This document shows positions 52,697 through 60,569 of a stretch of DNA of 64,000 nt, piece by piece. A program made the translations under genes and the position numbers. Origin of the DNA: Betaproteobacteria bacterium (GTDB lineage Bacteria; Pseudomonadota; Gammaproteobacteria; Burkholderiales; Burkholderiaceae_C); assembly GCA_016716535.1 (NCBI GenBank), contig JADJWD010000007.1, positions 806,001 to 870,000 on the forward strand, read 5' to 3'. Numbering within the stretch: the stretch's first letter is position 1; every line of letters begins with the position of its first letter. The notes beneath the pieces are model-generated. The model had not been told where the DNA came from, ran no database searches, and saw nothing but the letters and a program-made list of their open reading frames with translations.

Positions 52697-52806
52697 CGCC
52701 GAGGACGCCGGGTGGTCGGCGCAGCGAGGTAAAAGATGGGAATCGACCGAGCGCAGCGAGGCAGAGGAATGACACGAGCGAAGCCGGCCACCCGGCGGCC
52801 TCGGCG
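52697..52806. repeat. Long inverted repeat with 24-base arms and a 62-base loop
   Basis: The arm starting CGCCGAGGACGCCGGGTGG pairs with CCACCCGGCGGCCTCGGCG at the far end, with one mismatch. The pairing continues inward through a G-U pair and four more bases. The loop carries GCGCAGCGAGG twice, at 52719-52729 and 52751-52761. It could be a dispersed palindromic element or a small non-autonomous mobile element; no transposase is present. Confidence 0.7.
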
Positions 52807-52851
52807 CGCGGAGGCCGTGGTGGGCCTAACCGGCTGACTATCTACCACGCA

Positions 52852-52922
52852 GGCTTCGATACCTCAGCCCGAACGGGAATCACTTCGACGAGGGCTTCGA
52901 CAGGCAGGCTCAGCCCAAACGG
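52852..52922. repeat. Degenerate CTCAGCCCGAACGGG repeat cluster
   Basis: CTTCGATACCTCAGCCCGAACGGG, then CTTCGACGAGGGCTTCGACAGG and GGCTCAGCCCAAACGG form two diverged copies of the element seen at 29885 in the opposite orientation. It directly precedes the stop codon of the ABC ATPase gene. Confidence 0.65.
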
Positions 52923-52929
52923 ATCTGAA

Positions 52930-54636
52930 TCAGGCCGCCGCCGCCCGATACCCCCGCGGCACTGCGGCGAGCAGGCGCTGGGTGTACTCCTCGCGCGGCG
53001 CGGCGAGGATCTCACGGGCGCCGGCCTGCTCGACGACGATGCCGTCCTTCATCACCAGCACCTCGTCGCTGATGAAGCGCACGACCGCGAGGTCGTGGCT
53101 GATGAAGACGTAGGCGAGGCCGAGTTCGTCCTGCAGGTCCTTCAAGAGATTCAGCACCTGCGCCTGCACGCTCACGTCGAGCGCGCTGACCGCCTCGTCG
53201 AGCACCAGCACCTCGGGCTCGAGCGTCAGGCAGCGCGCGATCGCCACGCGCTGGCGCTGGCCGCCGCTGAACTCGTGCGGGTACTTGCCGAAGGCGCGGC
53301 CGTCCAGCCCGACCTTCTCCAGCAGCGTGCGCGCGCGCTGCTCGCGCTCGGCCACCGACGCGCCGATGCCGTGGATCGTCATCGGCTCGACCAGCGTCTG
53401 GCCGATCGTGAAGCGCGGGTTCAGGCTCGCGTACGGGTTCTGGAAGACGATCTGGATGCGCCGGCGCATCGCCTGGCGTTCGCGGTCGGAGAGCGTCAGC
53501 AGGTTGCGGCCGTCGAACACCACCTCGCCGGCGCTCGGCCCCGAGCGCGGCTCGTGCAGGCGCAAGAGCGTCAGCCCCATCGTCGTCTTGCCCGAGCCCG
53601 ACTCGCCGACGACGCCCAGCGTGTGCCCGCGCCTCAGCTTGAAGTTGACGTCCTGCACCGCCTTGAACTCGCGCCGGCCGAAGACGCCTTGTCTCAGCCA
53701 GAAGCTCTTGGCGAGTGACTTCACTTCGAGCACGACCGGCGCCGTTGCGTCCTTCGCCTCGGCTTCGCGGCGCGCCGTGGCGGCCTCGCCGCGCGCGGCG
53801 GCCTGGCTCGCGGCGATGTGGTCGTCGATGACCATCAGCCGCGCCGGGTTGCCTTCGAGGCTCGGGCGGCAGGCGAGCAGCGCCTTCGTGTAGTCGTCCT
53901 TCGGCGCGGCGAAGATGCGCGCGACAGGGCCCTGCTCGCGCACGATGCCGTGGCGCATGACGACGACGTGGTCGGCGATCTCGCCGACGACGCCGAGGTC
54001 GTGGCTGATGAAGAGCACGCTCATCTGCCGCTCGCTCTTCAGCCGCGCCAGCAGTTCGAGGATCTGGCGCTGGATCGTCACGTCCAGCGCCGTCGTCGGC
54101 TCGTCGGCGATCAGGAGCTTCGGTTCGCAGGCGAGCGCCATCGCGATCATCACGCGCTGCTGCTGGCCGCCGGAGAGCTCGTGCGGGTAGCTCGCGAGGC
54201 GCCGCTTCGGCTCGGGGATGCCGACCTCGCCGAGCAGTTCCTCGGCACGCCTGGCCGCCGCAGCGCGCGACAGGCCCAGGTGCTTCATCAGCGGCTCGGC
54301 AAGCTGGCGGCCGACGTCGAACACCGGGTTCAGCGAACTCATCGGGTCCTGGAAGACGCAGGCGATCTCGCGCCCGCGCAGCGACTGCAGCTCGCGCATC
54401 GGCGTTTGCAGAAGGTCGCGCGCGCCCTGCCAGACGATGCGGCCCGTGCGCACCGCGTTCTCCGGCAGCAGGTTCAGCACCGACATCGCCGTGACGCTCT
54501 TGCCCGAGCCCGATTCGCCGACGAGCGCGACGGTCTGGTTCGGCGCGATGTCGAAGCTGACGCCCTTGACCGCCTCGGCGACGACGCCGCCGCCCATGCG
54601 GAAGCCGACCGCGAGGTCCTGGATGCTCAACAACAT
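52930..54636 (-). CDS. Peptide ABC transporter ATPase with two fused nucleotide-binding domains (YejF/DppDF-like)
   Basis: A 568-residue protein carrying two complete ATPase domains in tandem. Domain 1: Walker A GESGSGKSVTA, signature LSGGQQQRVMIA, Walker B LLIADEPTTALD, switch ISHDLGVV. Domain 2: Walker A GESGSGKTTMG, signature FSGGQRQRVAIA, Walker B VLVLDEAVSALD, where the usual EP is EA, and switch ISHDLAVV. The joining region carries the peptide-type C-terminal extension. It energises the two permeases encoded just upstream. The ATG at 54636 has GGAG eight bases upstream; a GTG at 54645 overlapping the preceding stop is the alternative. Confidence 0.95.
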   Translation of the reverse strand: MLLSIQDLAVGFRMGGGVVAEAVKGVSFDIAPNQTVALVGESGSGKSVTAMSVLNLLPENAVRTGRIVWQGARDLLQTPMRELQSLRGREIACVFQDPMSSLNPVFDVGRQLAEPLMKHLGLSRAAAARRAEELLGEVGIPEPKRRLASYPHELSGGQQQRVMIAMALACEPKLLIADEPTTALDVTIQRQILELLARLKSERQMSVLFISHDLGVVGEIADHVVVMRHGIVREQGPVARIFAAPKDDYTKALLACRPSLEGNPARLMVIDDHIAASQAAARGEAATARREAEAKDATAPVVLEVKSLAKSFWLRQGVFGRREFKAVQDVNFKLRRGHTLGVVGESGSGKTTMGLTLLRLHEPRSGPSAGEVVFDGRNLLTLSDRERQAMRRRIQIVFQNPYASLNPRFTIGQTLVEPMTIHGIGASVAEREQRARTLLEKVGLDGRAFGKYPHEFSGGQRQRVAIARCLTLEPEVLVLDEAVSALDVSVQAQVLNLLKDLQDELGLAYVFISHDLAVVRFISDEVLVMKDGIVVEQAGAREILAAPREEYTQRLLAAVPRGYRAAAA

Positions 54637-54641
54637 CGTGC

Positions 54642-55703
54642 TCACTCCAGGCCGCGCAGCTTCGGGTCGAGCGCGTCGCGCCACGCGTCGGCCATCATCG
54701 AAAACGCGGTCACGAACACCGCCATGAAAAGCGTCGCGGTCGCGAGCTGCCACCAGTGGCCGAGGATCAGCTCGCTTTGCGCCTCGGCGAGCATCGTGCC
54801 CCAGCTCACCTGGTCGACGCGCACGCCCAGGCCCAGGTACGACAGGATCACCTCGGCCTTGATGAAGCCGACGACCAGGAGGCCCAGGCGCACGAGGATG
54901 ACGTGGCTGACGTTGGGCAGGATGTGCCTGAACATGCGGCTGCCGCTGGAAGCGCCGATGGCCTCGGCGGCGCGCACGTACTCGCGGCCGCGGTGCTTGA
55001 TGAACTCGGCGCGCACCTGGCGGTACATGCCGGTCCAGCCGGTGAGCGCGAGGATGAGGACGACGCTTTGCACGCCGCGCCCGACGACGGCGGCGAAGGC
55101 GAAGATGAGCAGGATGTTCGGGATGCTCTCGAAGACGTTGTAGAGCCACTCGAGGAAGTCGCCGACCTTGCCGCCGAAGAAGCCGCCGGCCGCGCCGAGC
55201 AGCGTACCGAGGCCGGTGGCCGCCAGCGCCGCCATCACGCCGACGAAGACCGAGATCTCGGTGCCCTTGATCGCCTTGGCCAGCACGTCGCGCCCGAGGC
55301 GATCGGCGCCGAAAGGCAGCGTCTCGCGCTTGGCTGTCTCGGCGGTCTGGAACTGGCGCGCCTTCTCGTCCCACTCCTTGTAGCGCGGCGCCAGCGGGTC
55401 GATGTCGGAGAGATCGACGTTGGGGCCGGTGGGGCGCTCGACGGCGCTTGTCGCCTGCGGGGGCGCCGGGCCCATCAGCGTGGGCGGCGCGTTCGGCACG
55501 CCGACCTCGTCCTGCCAGCTCTTGGCAACGACGCCGATCGCAGCGAGCGCGATCAGCGCGATGAACGCGAGCACGACGACCATCGACCAGAAGCCGACGC
55601 GGTCGGTCTTGAAGCGGCGCCAGGCGGCGTGCCAGACGCCTTCGCTCTTTTGCTGCGCGTCGTTCAGCGTGTCGGCGCCGCCGGCGGGGAGGACTGCACT
55701 CAT
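54642..55703 (-). CDS. Peptide ABC transporter permease (YejE/DppC-like)
   Basis: A 353-residue inner-membrane permease. The first helix is MVVVLAFIALIALAAIGVVA, followed by a long extracytoplasmic loop (about 85 residues, Pro-rich). The PFGADRLGRDVLAKAIKG motif of DppC/YejE permeases comes next, then five helices. The EAA loop, which contacts the ATPase, is YVRAAEAIGASSGSRMFRHI. The long first loop resembles YejE. It sits between the YejB-like permease gene and the ATPase gene, with 13 and 5 base gaps. Confidence 0.94.
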   Translation of the reverse strand: MSAVLPAGGADTLNDAQQKSEGVWHAAWRRFKTDRVGFWSMVVVLAFIALIALAAIGVVAKSWQDEVGVPNAPPTLMGPAPPQATSAVERPTGPNVDLSDIDPLAPRYKEWDEKARQFQTAETAKRETLPFGADRLGRDVLAKAIKGTEISVFVGVMAALAATGLGTLLGAAGGFFGGKVGDFLEWLYNVFESIPNILLIFAFAAVVGRGVQSVVLILALTGWTGMYRQVRAEFIKHRGREYVRAAEAIGASSGSRMFRHILPNVSHVILVRLGLLVVGFIKAEVILSYLGLGVRVDQVSWGTMLAEAQSELILGHWWQLATATLFMAVFVTAFSMMADAWRDALDPKLRGLE

Positions 55704-55716
55704 GCTTGCGCCCTCC

Positions 55717-56655
55717 TCACTTCAGCACGACCCGCGGGTCGGCGACCTTGTACGCGAGGTCGGTGACGAGGTTGATCACCATCGTCAGCACCGCGAGGTA
55801 GATCGTCACCGCCTGGATGACCGGGAAGTCGCTGCGGTTCACCGCCAGCAGCACCTCGCGGCCAAGGCCGGGGATCGAGAAGAAGACCTCGATCAGGAAG
55901 CTGCCGACGAAGATGCCCGGCAACTGCAGGCCGATGTTGGTGAGGATCGGGATCATCGCGTTGCGCAGCACGTGGCGAAAGAGCACGACGCCTTCGGTCA
56001 TGCCCTTGGCGCGCGCCGTGCGCACGTAGTCCTGGCCGAGTTCGTCGAGCAGGAAGCTGCGGTACAGCCGCGTCTGCGGCGCGACGCCCACCGCCACCGC
56101 CAGCATCACCGGCAGCGGCGTGTAGACGAGCAGGTTGGTCAGCGTGCTGTCGCTCCAGCCCTGCACCGGGAACCAGCCGAGCTGGAAGCCGAACACGTAC
56201 TGGCCGACGATCACGTAGACGAGGAAGCTGATCGACAGCGCCACCGTCGTCGCGACCATGATCGCTCGGTCGGTGAGGCTGCCGCGCTTGTAGGCGACCC
56301 ACATCGCGATGGGCAGCGCCAGCAGCACGTCGAGCACGAGGATCGGCACCATCACCGTCAGCGTCGCCGGCAGGCGCGTCGCAAAGAGGTTGCTCACCGC
56401 CTCGTTGGTGGCCCAGCTCTTGCCCCAGTCGAAGGTGACGATCTGCTTGACGAAGATGCCGAGCTGCACCCAAAGCGGCTCGTCCAGGCCGAGCGTCTGG
56501 CGGATGGCCTTGATCTGCTCGGGGCTGGCGTTCAGGCCGCCCAGCACCTCGGCCGGATCGCCGCCGAAGTACTTGAACAGGAAGAACACCAGCAGCACCA
56601 CGCCGGCCAGCGTGGGGACCATCTGCCAGAGGCGGCGGATCAGGTAGGCAGCCAT
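55717..56655 (-). CDS. Peptide ABC transporter permease (YejB/DppB-like)
   Basis: A 312-residue inner-membrane permease, first gene of the transporter unit. The N-terminus MAAYLIRRLWQMVPTLAGVV is typical of DppB/YejB proteins. The EAA loop is YVRTARAKGMTEGVVLFRHV, and about six hydrophobic helices are present. At 312 residues it is shorter than E. coli YejB. The ATG at 56655 is chosen because this family start follows directly. The gene is divergent from the three binding-protein genes, and the 115-base gap should hold both promoters. Confidence 0.95.
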   Translation of the reverse strand: MAAYLIRRLWQMVPTLAGVVLLVFFLFKYFGGDPAEVLGGLNASPEQIKAIRQTLGLDEPLWVQLGIFVKQIVTFDWGKSWATNEAVSNLFATRLPATLTVMVPILVLDVLLALPIAMWVAYKRGSLTDRAIMVATTVALSISFLVYVIVGQYVFGFQLGWFPVQGWSDSTLTNLLVYTPLPVMLAVAVGVAPQTRLYRSFLLDELGQDYVRTARAKGMTEGVVLFRHVLRNAMIPILTNIGLQLPGIFVGSFLIEVFFSIPGLGREVLLAVNRSDFPVIQAVTIYLAVLTMVINLVTDLAYKVADPRVVLK

Positions 56656-56770
56656 CTCACCGAGTGTAGGTGCCGCTTCTCCGCCCCCCGGCCGGGGGTT
56701 TCCCGTCGTCGCCGACGAGGAGCGCGGAAATAGACTTCGCGCATCTTCCCCGTTGGGCCCGGGCTCCCGC

Positions 56771-58690
56771 ATGGACACCCCTTCGTTGCGCGCATGGCTG
56801 GGCGCGCTCTTCACCACGGCCGCGGCGCTGCTGGCCGGCGGCGCAGCCGTGGCGCAGCCCGCCGCGGGCAGCACCGCATCCGCCGCATCCACCACGTCGG
56901 CCACATCGGCCACATCGGCCGCCCCCGCCGCGCCGAACGGCAGCGCCGTGAAGACGCTGCGTTATGCCTTCCTCATCGCCGAGACGACTTTCGACACCGC
57001 GCAGGTCTCGGACCTGTATTCGCGCACCGTGCTGGCCGCCATCCACGAGGCGCCGTTCGAGTACGAGTACCTCGCGCGGCCGGTGCGCATGCGGCCCAAC
57101 ACCGCCGCCGCGCTGCCCGAGATCAGCGACGACTTCAAGACCTTCACGATCCGGCTGAAGCCCGGCATCCACTTCGCCGACGACCCGGCGTTCAAGGGGC
57201 AAAGGCGCGAGCTCGTCGCCGAGGACTACGTCTACACGATCAAGCGCTTCTACGACCCGCGCTGGAAGAGCCCCAACCTGTACCTGCTGGAGAACGCGCA
57301 GATCCTCGGCCTGTCCGATCTGCGCAAGAAGGCGCTCGAGACGAAGCAGCCGTTCGACTACGACACGCCGGTCGAAGGCGTGCGGGCGCTCGACCGCTAC
57401 ACGCTGCAGATCAAGCTGGGCATCGCGACGCCGCGCTTCATGCAGAACTTCACCGACGCGTCGTTCATGGGCGCGGTGGCGCGCGAAGTCGTCGAGCACT
57501 ACGGCGAGCGCATCGGCGACCACCCGGTCGGCACCGGGCCTTTCCGGCTGGCGGAGTGGCGGCGCAGCTCGCGCATCGTGCTCGAGCGCAACCCCGGCTA
57601 CCGCGACGTGCGCTACAAGGAGGAGGCGCCGGCCGGTGACGAACGCATCGCGCGCGTCGCCGGGCAGCTCGAGGGGCGGCGGCTGCCGTTCATCGACCGC
57701 ATCGTCATCTCGATCATCGAGGAGCCGCAGCCGCGCTGGCTCGCCTTCCTGAACGAAGAGCACGACCTGCTCGACCAGCTGCCCAACGACTTCGCGACGA
57801 CGGTGATCCCGAACAACCGCCTCGCGCCCAACCTCGCCAAACGCGGCATCACGATGGACCGCAACCCGCGCCCCGACGTCGCGGTGTCGTTCTTCAACAT
57901 GGAGCACCCGCTGGTCGGCGGCCATGCGCCGCACAAGGTGGCGCTGCGCCGCGCCATCAGCCTGGCGGTGGACGTGGATCGCGAGATCGCCCTCGTGCGG
58001 CGCGGCCAGGCGATCCCGGCGCAGGGGCCGATCGCGCCCACCACCTACGGCTACGACCCGAAGCTGAAGACGACGCTGTCGGACTTCAGCCGCCCGCGCG
58101 CCAAGGCGCTGCTGGACATGCACGGCTACGTCGACCGCGACGGCGACGGCTGGCGTGAGCAGCCCGACGGCCGGCCGCTCGTGCTGCGTTACGCGACGCA
58201 GCCCGACCAGCAAAGCCGCCAGCTCATCGAGCAGTGGCAGAAGAACATGACCGCGGTCGGCCTGAAGATCGAGTTCGACACGCAGAAGTGGCCCGAGAAC
58301 CTGAAGGCCAGCCGCACCGGCAAGCTGATGATGTGGGGCGTCGGCTGGCTGGCCGGCAACCCCGACGGCGACACGTTCCTTGCGCTCGGCTACGGGCCGA
58401 ACAAGGGCCAGGCGAACCACGCACGCTTCGATCTGCCGGCGTTCAACGCGCTGTACGAGCGCCAGCGCCGGCTGCCCGACGGGCCCGAGCGGCTGGCCGC
58501 CATGCACGACGCGGCGCGCCTGATGATCGCCTACATGCCCTACAAGGTGCACGTGCACCGCTTCGTCACCGACCTCGCGCACCCGTGGGTTGTCGGCTAC
58601 CGCCGCAACGGCTTCGTGCGCGAGTTCTTCAAGTACATCGACATCGACACGGCCGAGCTGCAGCGGCGCGGCGGTGGCGCGGCGCACTGA
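56771..58690 (+). CDS. Peptide-type ABC transporter substrate-binding protein (family 5), copy 1
   Basis: A 639-residue extracellular solute-binding protein. The signal peptide (LRAWLGALFTTAAALLAGGAAVAQ) is followed by a low-complexity Ala/Ser/Thr stretch with nine-base DNA repeats. The mature family-5 fold follows: TLRYAFLIAETTFDTAQV, DYVYTIKRFYDPRW, GDHPVGTGPFRLAEWRR, IVLERNPGYR, and near the end YMPYKVHVHRF. It is the longest of three tandem paralogues. It would deliver a peptide or peptide-like ligand to the divergently encoded permeases. Confidence 0.93.
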   Translation: MDTPSLRAWLGALFTTAAALLAGGAAVAQPAAGSTASAASTTSATSATSAAPAAPNGSAVKTLRYAFLIAETTFDTAQVSDLYSRTVLAAIHEAPFEYEYLARPVRMRPNTAAALPEISDDFKTFTIRLKPGIHFADDPAFKGQRRELVAEDYVYTIKRFYDPRWKSPNLYLLENAQILGLSDLRKKALETKQPFDYDTPVEGVRALDRYTLQIKLGIATPRFMQNFTDASFMGAVAREVVEHYGERIGDHPVGTGPFRLAEWRRSSRIVLERNPGYRDVRYKEEAPAGDERIARVAGQLEGRRLPFIDRIVISIIEEPQPRWLAFLNEEHDLLDQLPNDFATTVIPNNRLAPNLAKRGITMDRNPRPDVAVSFFNMEHPLVGGHAPHKVALRRAISLAVDVDREIALVRRGQAIPAQGPIAPTTYGYDPKLKTTLSDFSRPRAKALLDMHGYVDRDGDGWREQPDGRPLVLRYATQPDQQSRQLIEQWQKNMTAVGLKIEFDTQKWPENLKASRTGKLMMWGVGWLAGNPDGDTFLALGYGPNKGQANHARFDLPAFNALYERQRRLPDGPERLAAMHDAARLMIAYMPYKVHVHRFVTDLAHPWVVGYRRNGFVREFFKYIDIDTAELQRRGGGAAH

Positions 58691-58729
58691 GGCGCGGCGT
58701 TTGGTCAGCGGCCGCGCGGGGGCTGGGCG

Positions 58730-60562
58730 ATGAAGCGGCGCGACACGTTGGCACTCGGTGCCGCGGCGGCCGCGGTGCTGCCTTGGCGCCGCGCGGTGGC
58801 GGCGGCCGAGGCCCCCGCCGTCGCCCCGCGCGTGCTGCGCTACGCCATCGCCTCGGCCGAGACGAGCTTCGACCCGGCGCAGATCAACGACAACACCTCG
58901 CGCACGATCACCTCGCACATCTTCGAGTCGCTGTACTGCTACGACCACCTGGCGCGGCCGCCGCGCCTCGTGCCGCTGGTGGCCGACGGCGAGCCGCTGG
59001 CCGAAGACGAGTACCGGCGGTGGACGTTCAAGGTGCGACCGGGCATCTTCTTCGCCGACGACCCGGCCTTCAAGGGCGCCGACGGCCGGCCCGTGAAGCG
59101 CGAGCTCGTCGCGGCCGACTTCCTCTATGCCATCAAGCGCTTCGCCGACCCGGTGCTGAAGAGCCCGCTGTGGGCGAGCGTGGAGAACTTCAAGGTGCTC
59201 GGCCTGGCCGAACTGCGCAAGGAGTCCCTGGAGAAGAAGGCGCCGTTCGACTACGACCGCCCGCTCGAGGGCATGAAGCTGCTCGACCGCCACACCTTCC
59301 AGCTCAGGCTCGCCGAGCCGCGCCCGCGCTTCAAGGAGAACATGTCGGTGCCCGACCTCTTCGGCGCCGTGGCGCGCGAGGTGGCCGAGGCCTACGGCGA
59401 CAAGATCGGCGAGCACCCGGTGGGCACGGGGCCGTTCAGGCTGGTGCAGTGGCGCCGCAACTCGCGCATCGTGCTCGAGCGCAACCCCGGCTACCGCGAG
59501 CGGCGCTGGGACTGCCAGCCCGCCGCCGACGACGCCGAGGGCCAGGCGGTCGCCGCGCGGCTGCGCGGCAGGCCGCTGCCGCTCGTCGACCGTGTCGACA
59601 TCGCCATCATCGAGGAGGCGCAGCCGCGCTGGCTGGCCTTCGTCAATGGCGAGCACGACTTCCTCGACCGCCTGCCGCCGCAGTTCATCACCGTCGCGAT
59701 GCCCGGCAGCAAGGTGGCGCCACACCTGGCGAAGAAGGGCGTGCGCGGCGCCATCACGCTGCAGTCGGACGTCACCTTCTACTACTTCAACATGGACGAC
59801 CCGGTGATCGGCGGCTTCGAGCCGCACAAGATCGCCCTGCGTCGCGCCTTCAGCCTGGCCATCGACACCGAACGCGAGATCCGCCTCATGCGCTACGGGC
59901 TGGCGATCCCGGCGCAGGGGCCGATCGTGCCGTACACGACCGGCTACGACCCCAAGTTGAAGAGCGAGATGAGCGAGTACAGCCCGGCGCGTGCCAAGGC
60001 GCTGCTGGAGCTGCACGGCTACGTCGACCGCGACGGCGACGGCTGGCGCGAGAAGCCCGACGGCACGCCGCTGACGCTGGAGGTGTCGACGCTGCCCGAG
60101 CAGGTGTACCGCCAGTTCAACCAGCTGCTCAAGCGCGACATGGACGCCATCGGCGTGCGCGTCGTCTTCAAGATCGCCACCTGGCCCGAGAACCTCAAGG
60201 CGGCGCGCGCCGGCAAGCTGCAGATCTGGTCGCTCTCGTCGCTCGGCTCGGGCGGCGACGGCCAGGGCATGATCACCCGCTACTACGGGCCGCAGGCGGG
60301 CAACCAGAACTTCCCGCGTTTCAAGCACCCGCGCATGGACGAGATCCACGACCGCATGACGGTGCTGCCCGACGGGCCCGAGCGACAGGCGCTGTTCGTG
60401 GAGGCGAGCAAGATCGCCATCGCCTACATGCCCTACAAGTTCCAGGTGCACCGCCTCGTCGCCGACATGATTCACGCCAACGTCATCGGCTACCGGCGGC
60501 CGGCCTACTGGAACGGCTGGTGGCAGTACGTCGACGTGTCGCCGGGGCCGAGCCCGGCGTGA
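58730..60562 (+). CDS. Peptide-type ABC transporter substrate-binding protein (family 5), copy 2
   Basis: A 610-residue paralogue of the preceding protein. Short signal sequence MKRRDTLALGAAAAAVLPW with a twin-basic start. Shared blocks: VLRYAIASAETSFDPAQI, DFLYAIKRFADPVL, GEHPVGTGPFRLVQWRR, IVLERNPGYRERRW, FYYFNMDDPVIGGFEPHKIA, LHGYVDRDGDGWRE. It starts 39 bases after copy 1 and ends seven bases before copy 3, so the three are probably co-transcribed. Ligand preference may differ between copies. Confidence 0.93.
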   Translation: MKRRDTLALGAAAAAVLPWRRAVAAAEAPAVAPRVLRYAIASAETSFDPAQINDNTSRTITSHIFESLYCYDHLARPPRLVPLVADGEPLAEDEYRRWTFKVRPGIFFADDPAFKGADGRPVKRELVAADFLYAIKRFADPVLKSPLWASVENFKVLGLAELRKESLEKKAPFDYDRPLEGMKLLDRHTFQLRLAEPRPRFKENMSVPDLFGAVAREVAEAYGDKIGEHPVGTGPFRLVQWRRNSRIVLERNPGYRERRWDCQPAADDAEGQAVAARLRGRPLPLVDRVDIAIIEEAQPRWLAFVNGEHDFLDRLPPQFITVAMPGSKVAPHLAKKGVRGAITLQSDVTFYYFNMDDPVIGGFEPHKIALRRAFSLAIDTEREIRLMRYGLAIPAQGPIVPYTTGYDPKLKSEMSEYSPARAKALLELHGYVDRDGDGWREKPDGTPLTLEVSTLPEQVYRQFNQLLKRDMDAIGVRVVFKIATWPENLKAARAGKLQIWSLSSLGSGGDGQGMITRYYGPQAGNQNFPRFKHPRMDEIHDRMTVLPDGPERQALFVEASKIAIAYMPYKFQVHRLVADMIHANVIGYRRPAYWNGWWQYVDVSPGPSPA

Positions 60563-60569
60563 GAGCGGC

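Larger units (their letters stand above)
52592..52929. other. 338-base gene-free region with several repeats
   Basis: No plausible gene on either strand. The region holds a long inverted repeat (52697-52806), direct repeats of GCGCAGCGAGG in its loop, copies of GAGGCCGTG, and at its right end a degenerate CTGAGC-family repeat. It separates two converging genes, the hybrid kinase and the ABC ATPase. Confidence 0.75.

Noticed and set aside
52592..52929. Insertion sequence or integron fragment
   Set aside because: There is no transposase or integrase remnant and no visible target duplication, only palindromic and direct repeats.
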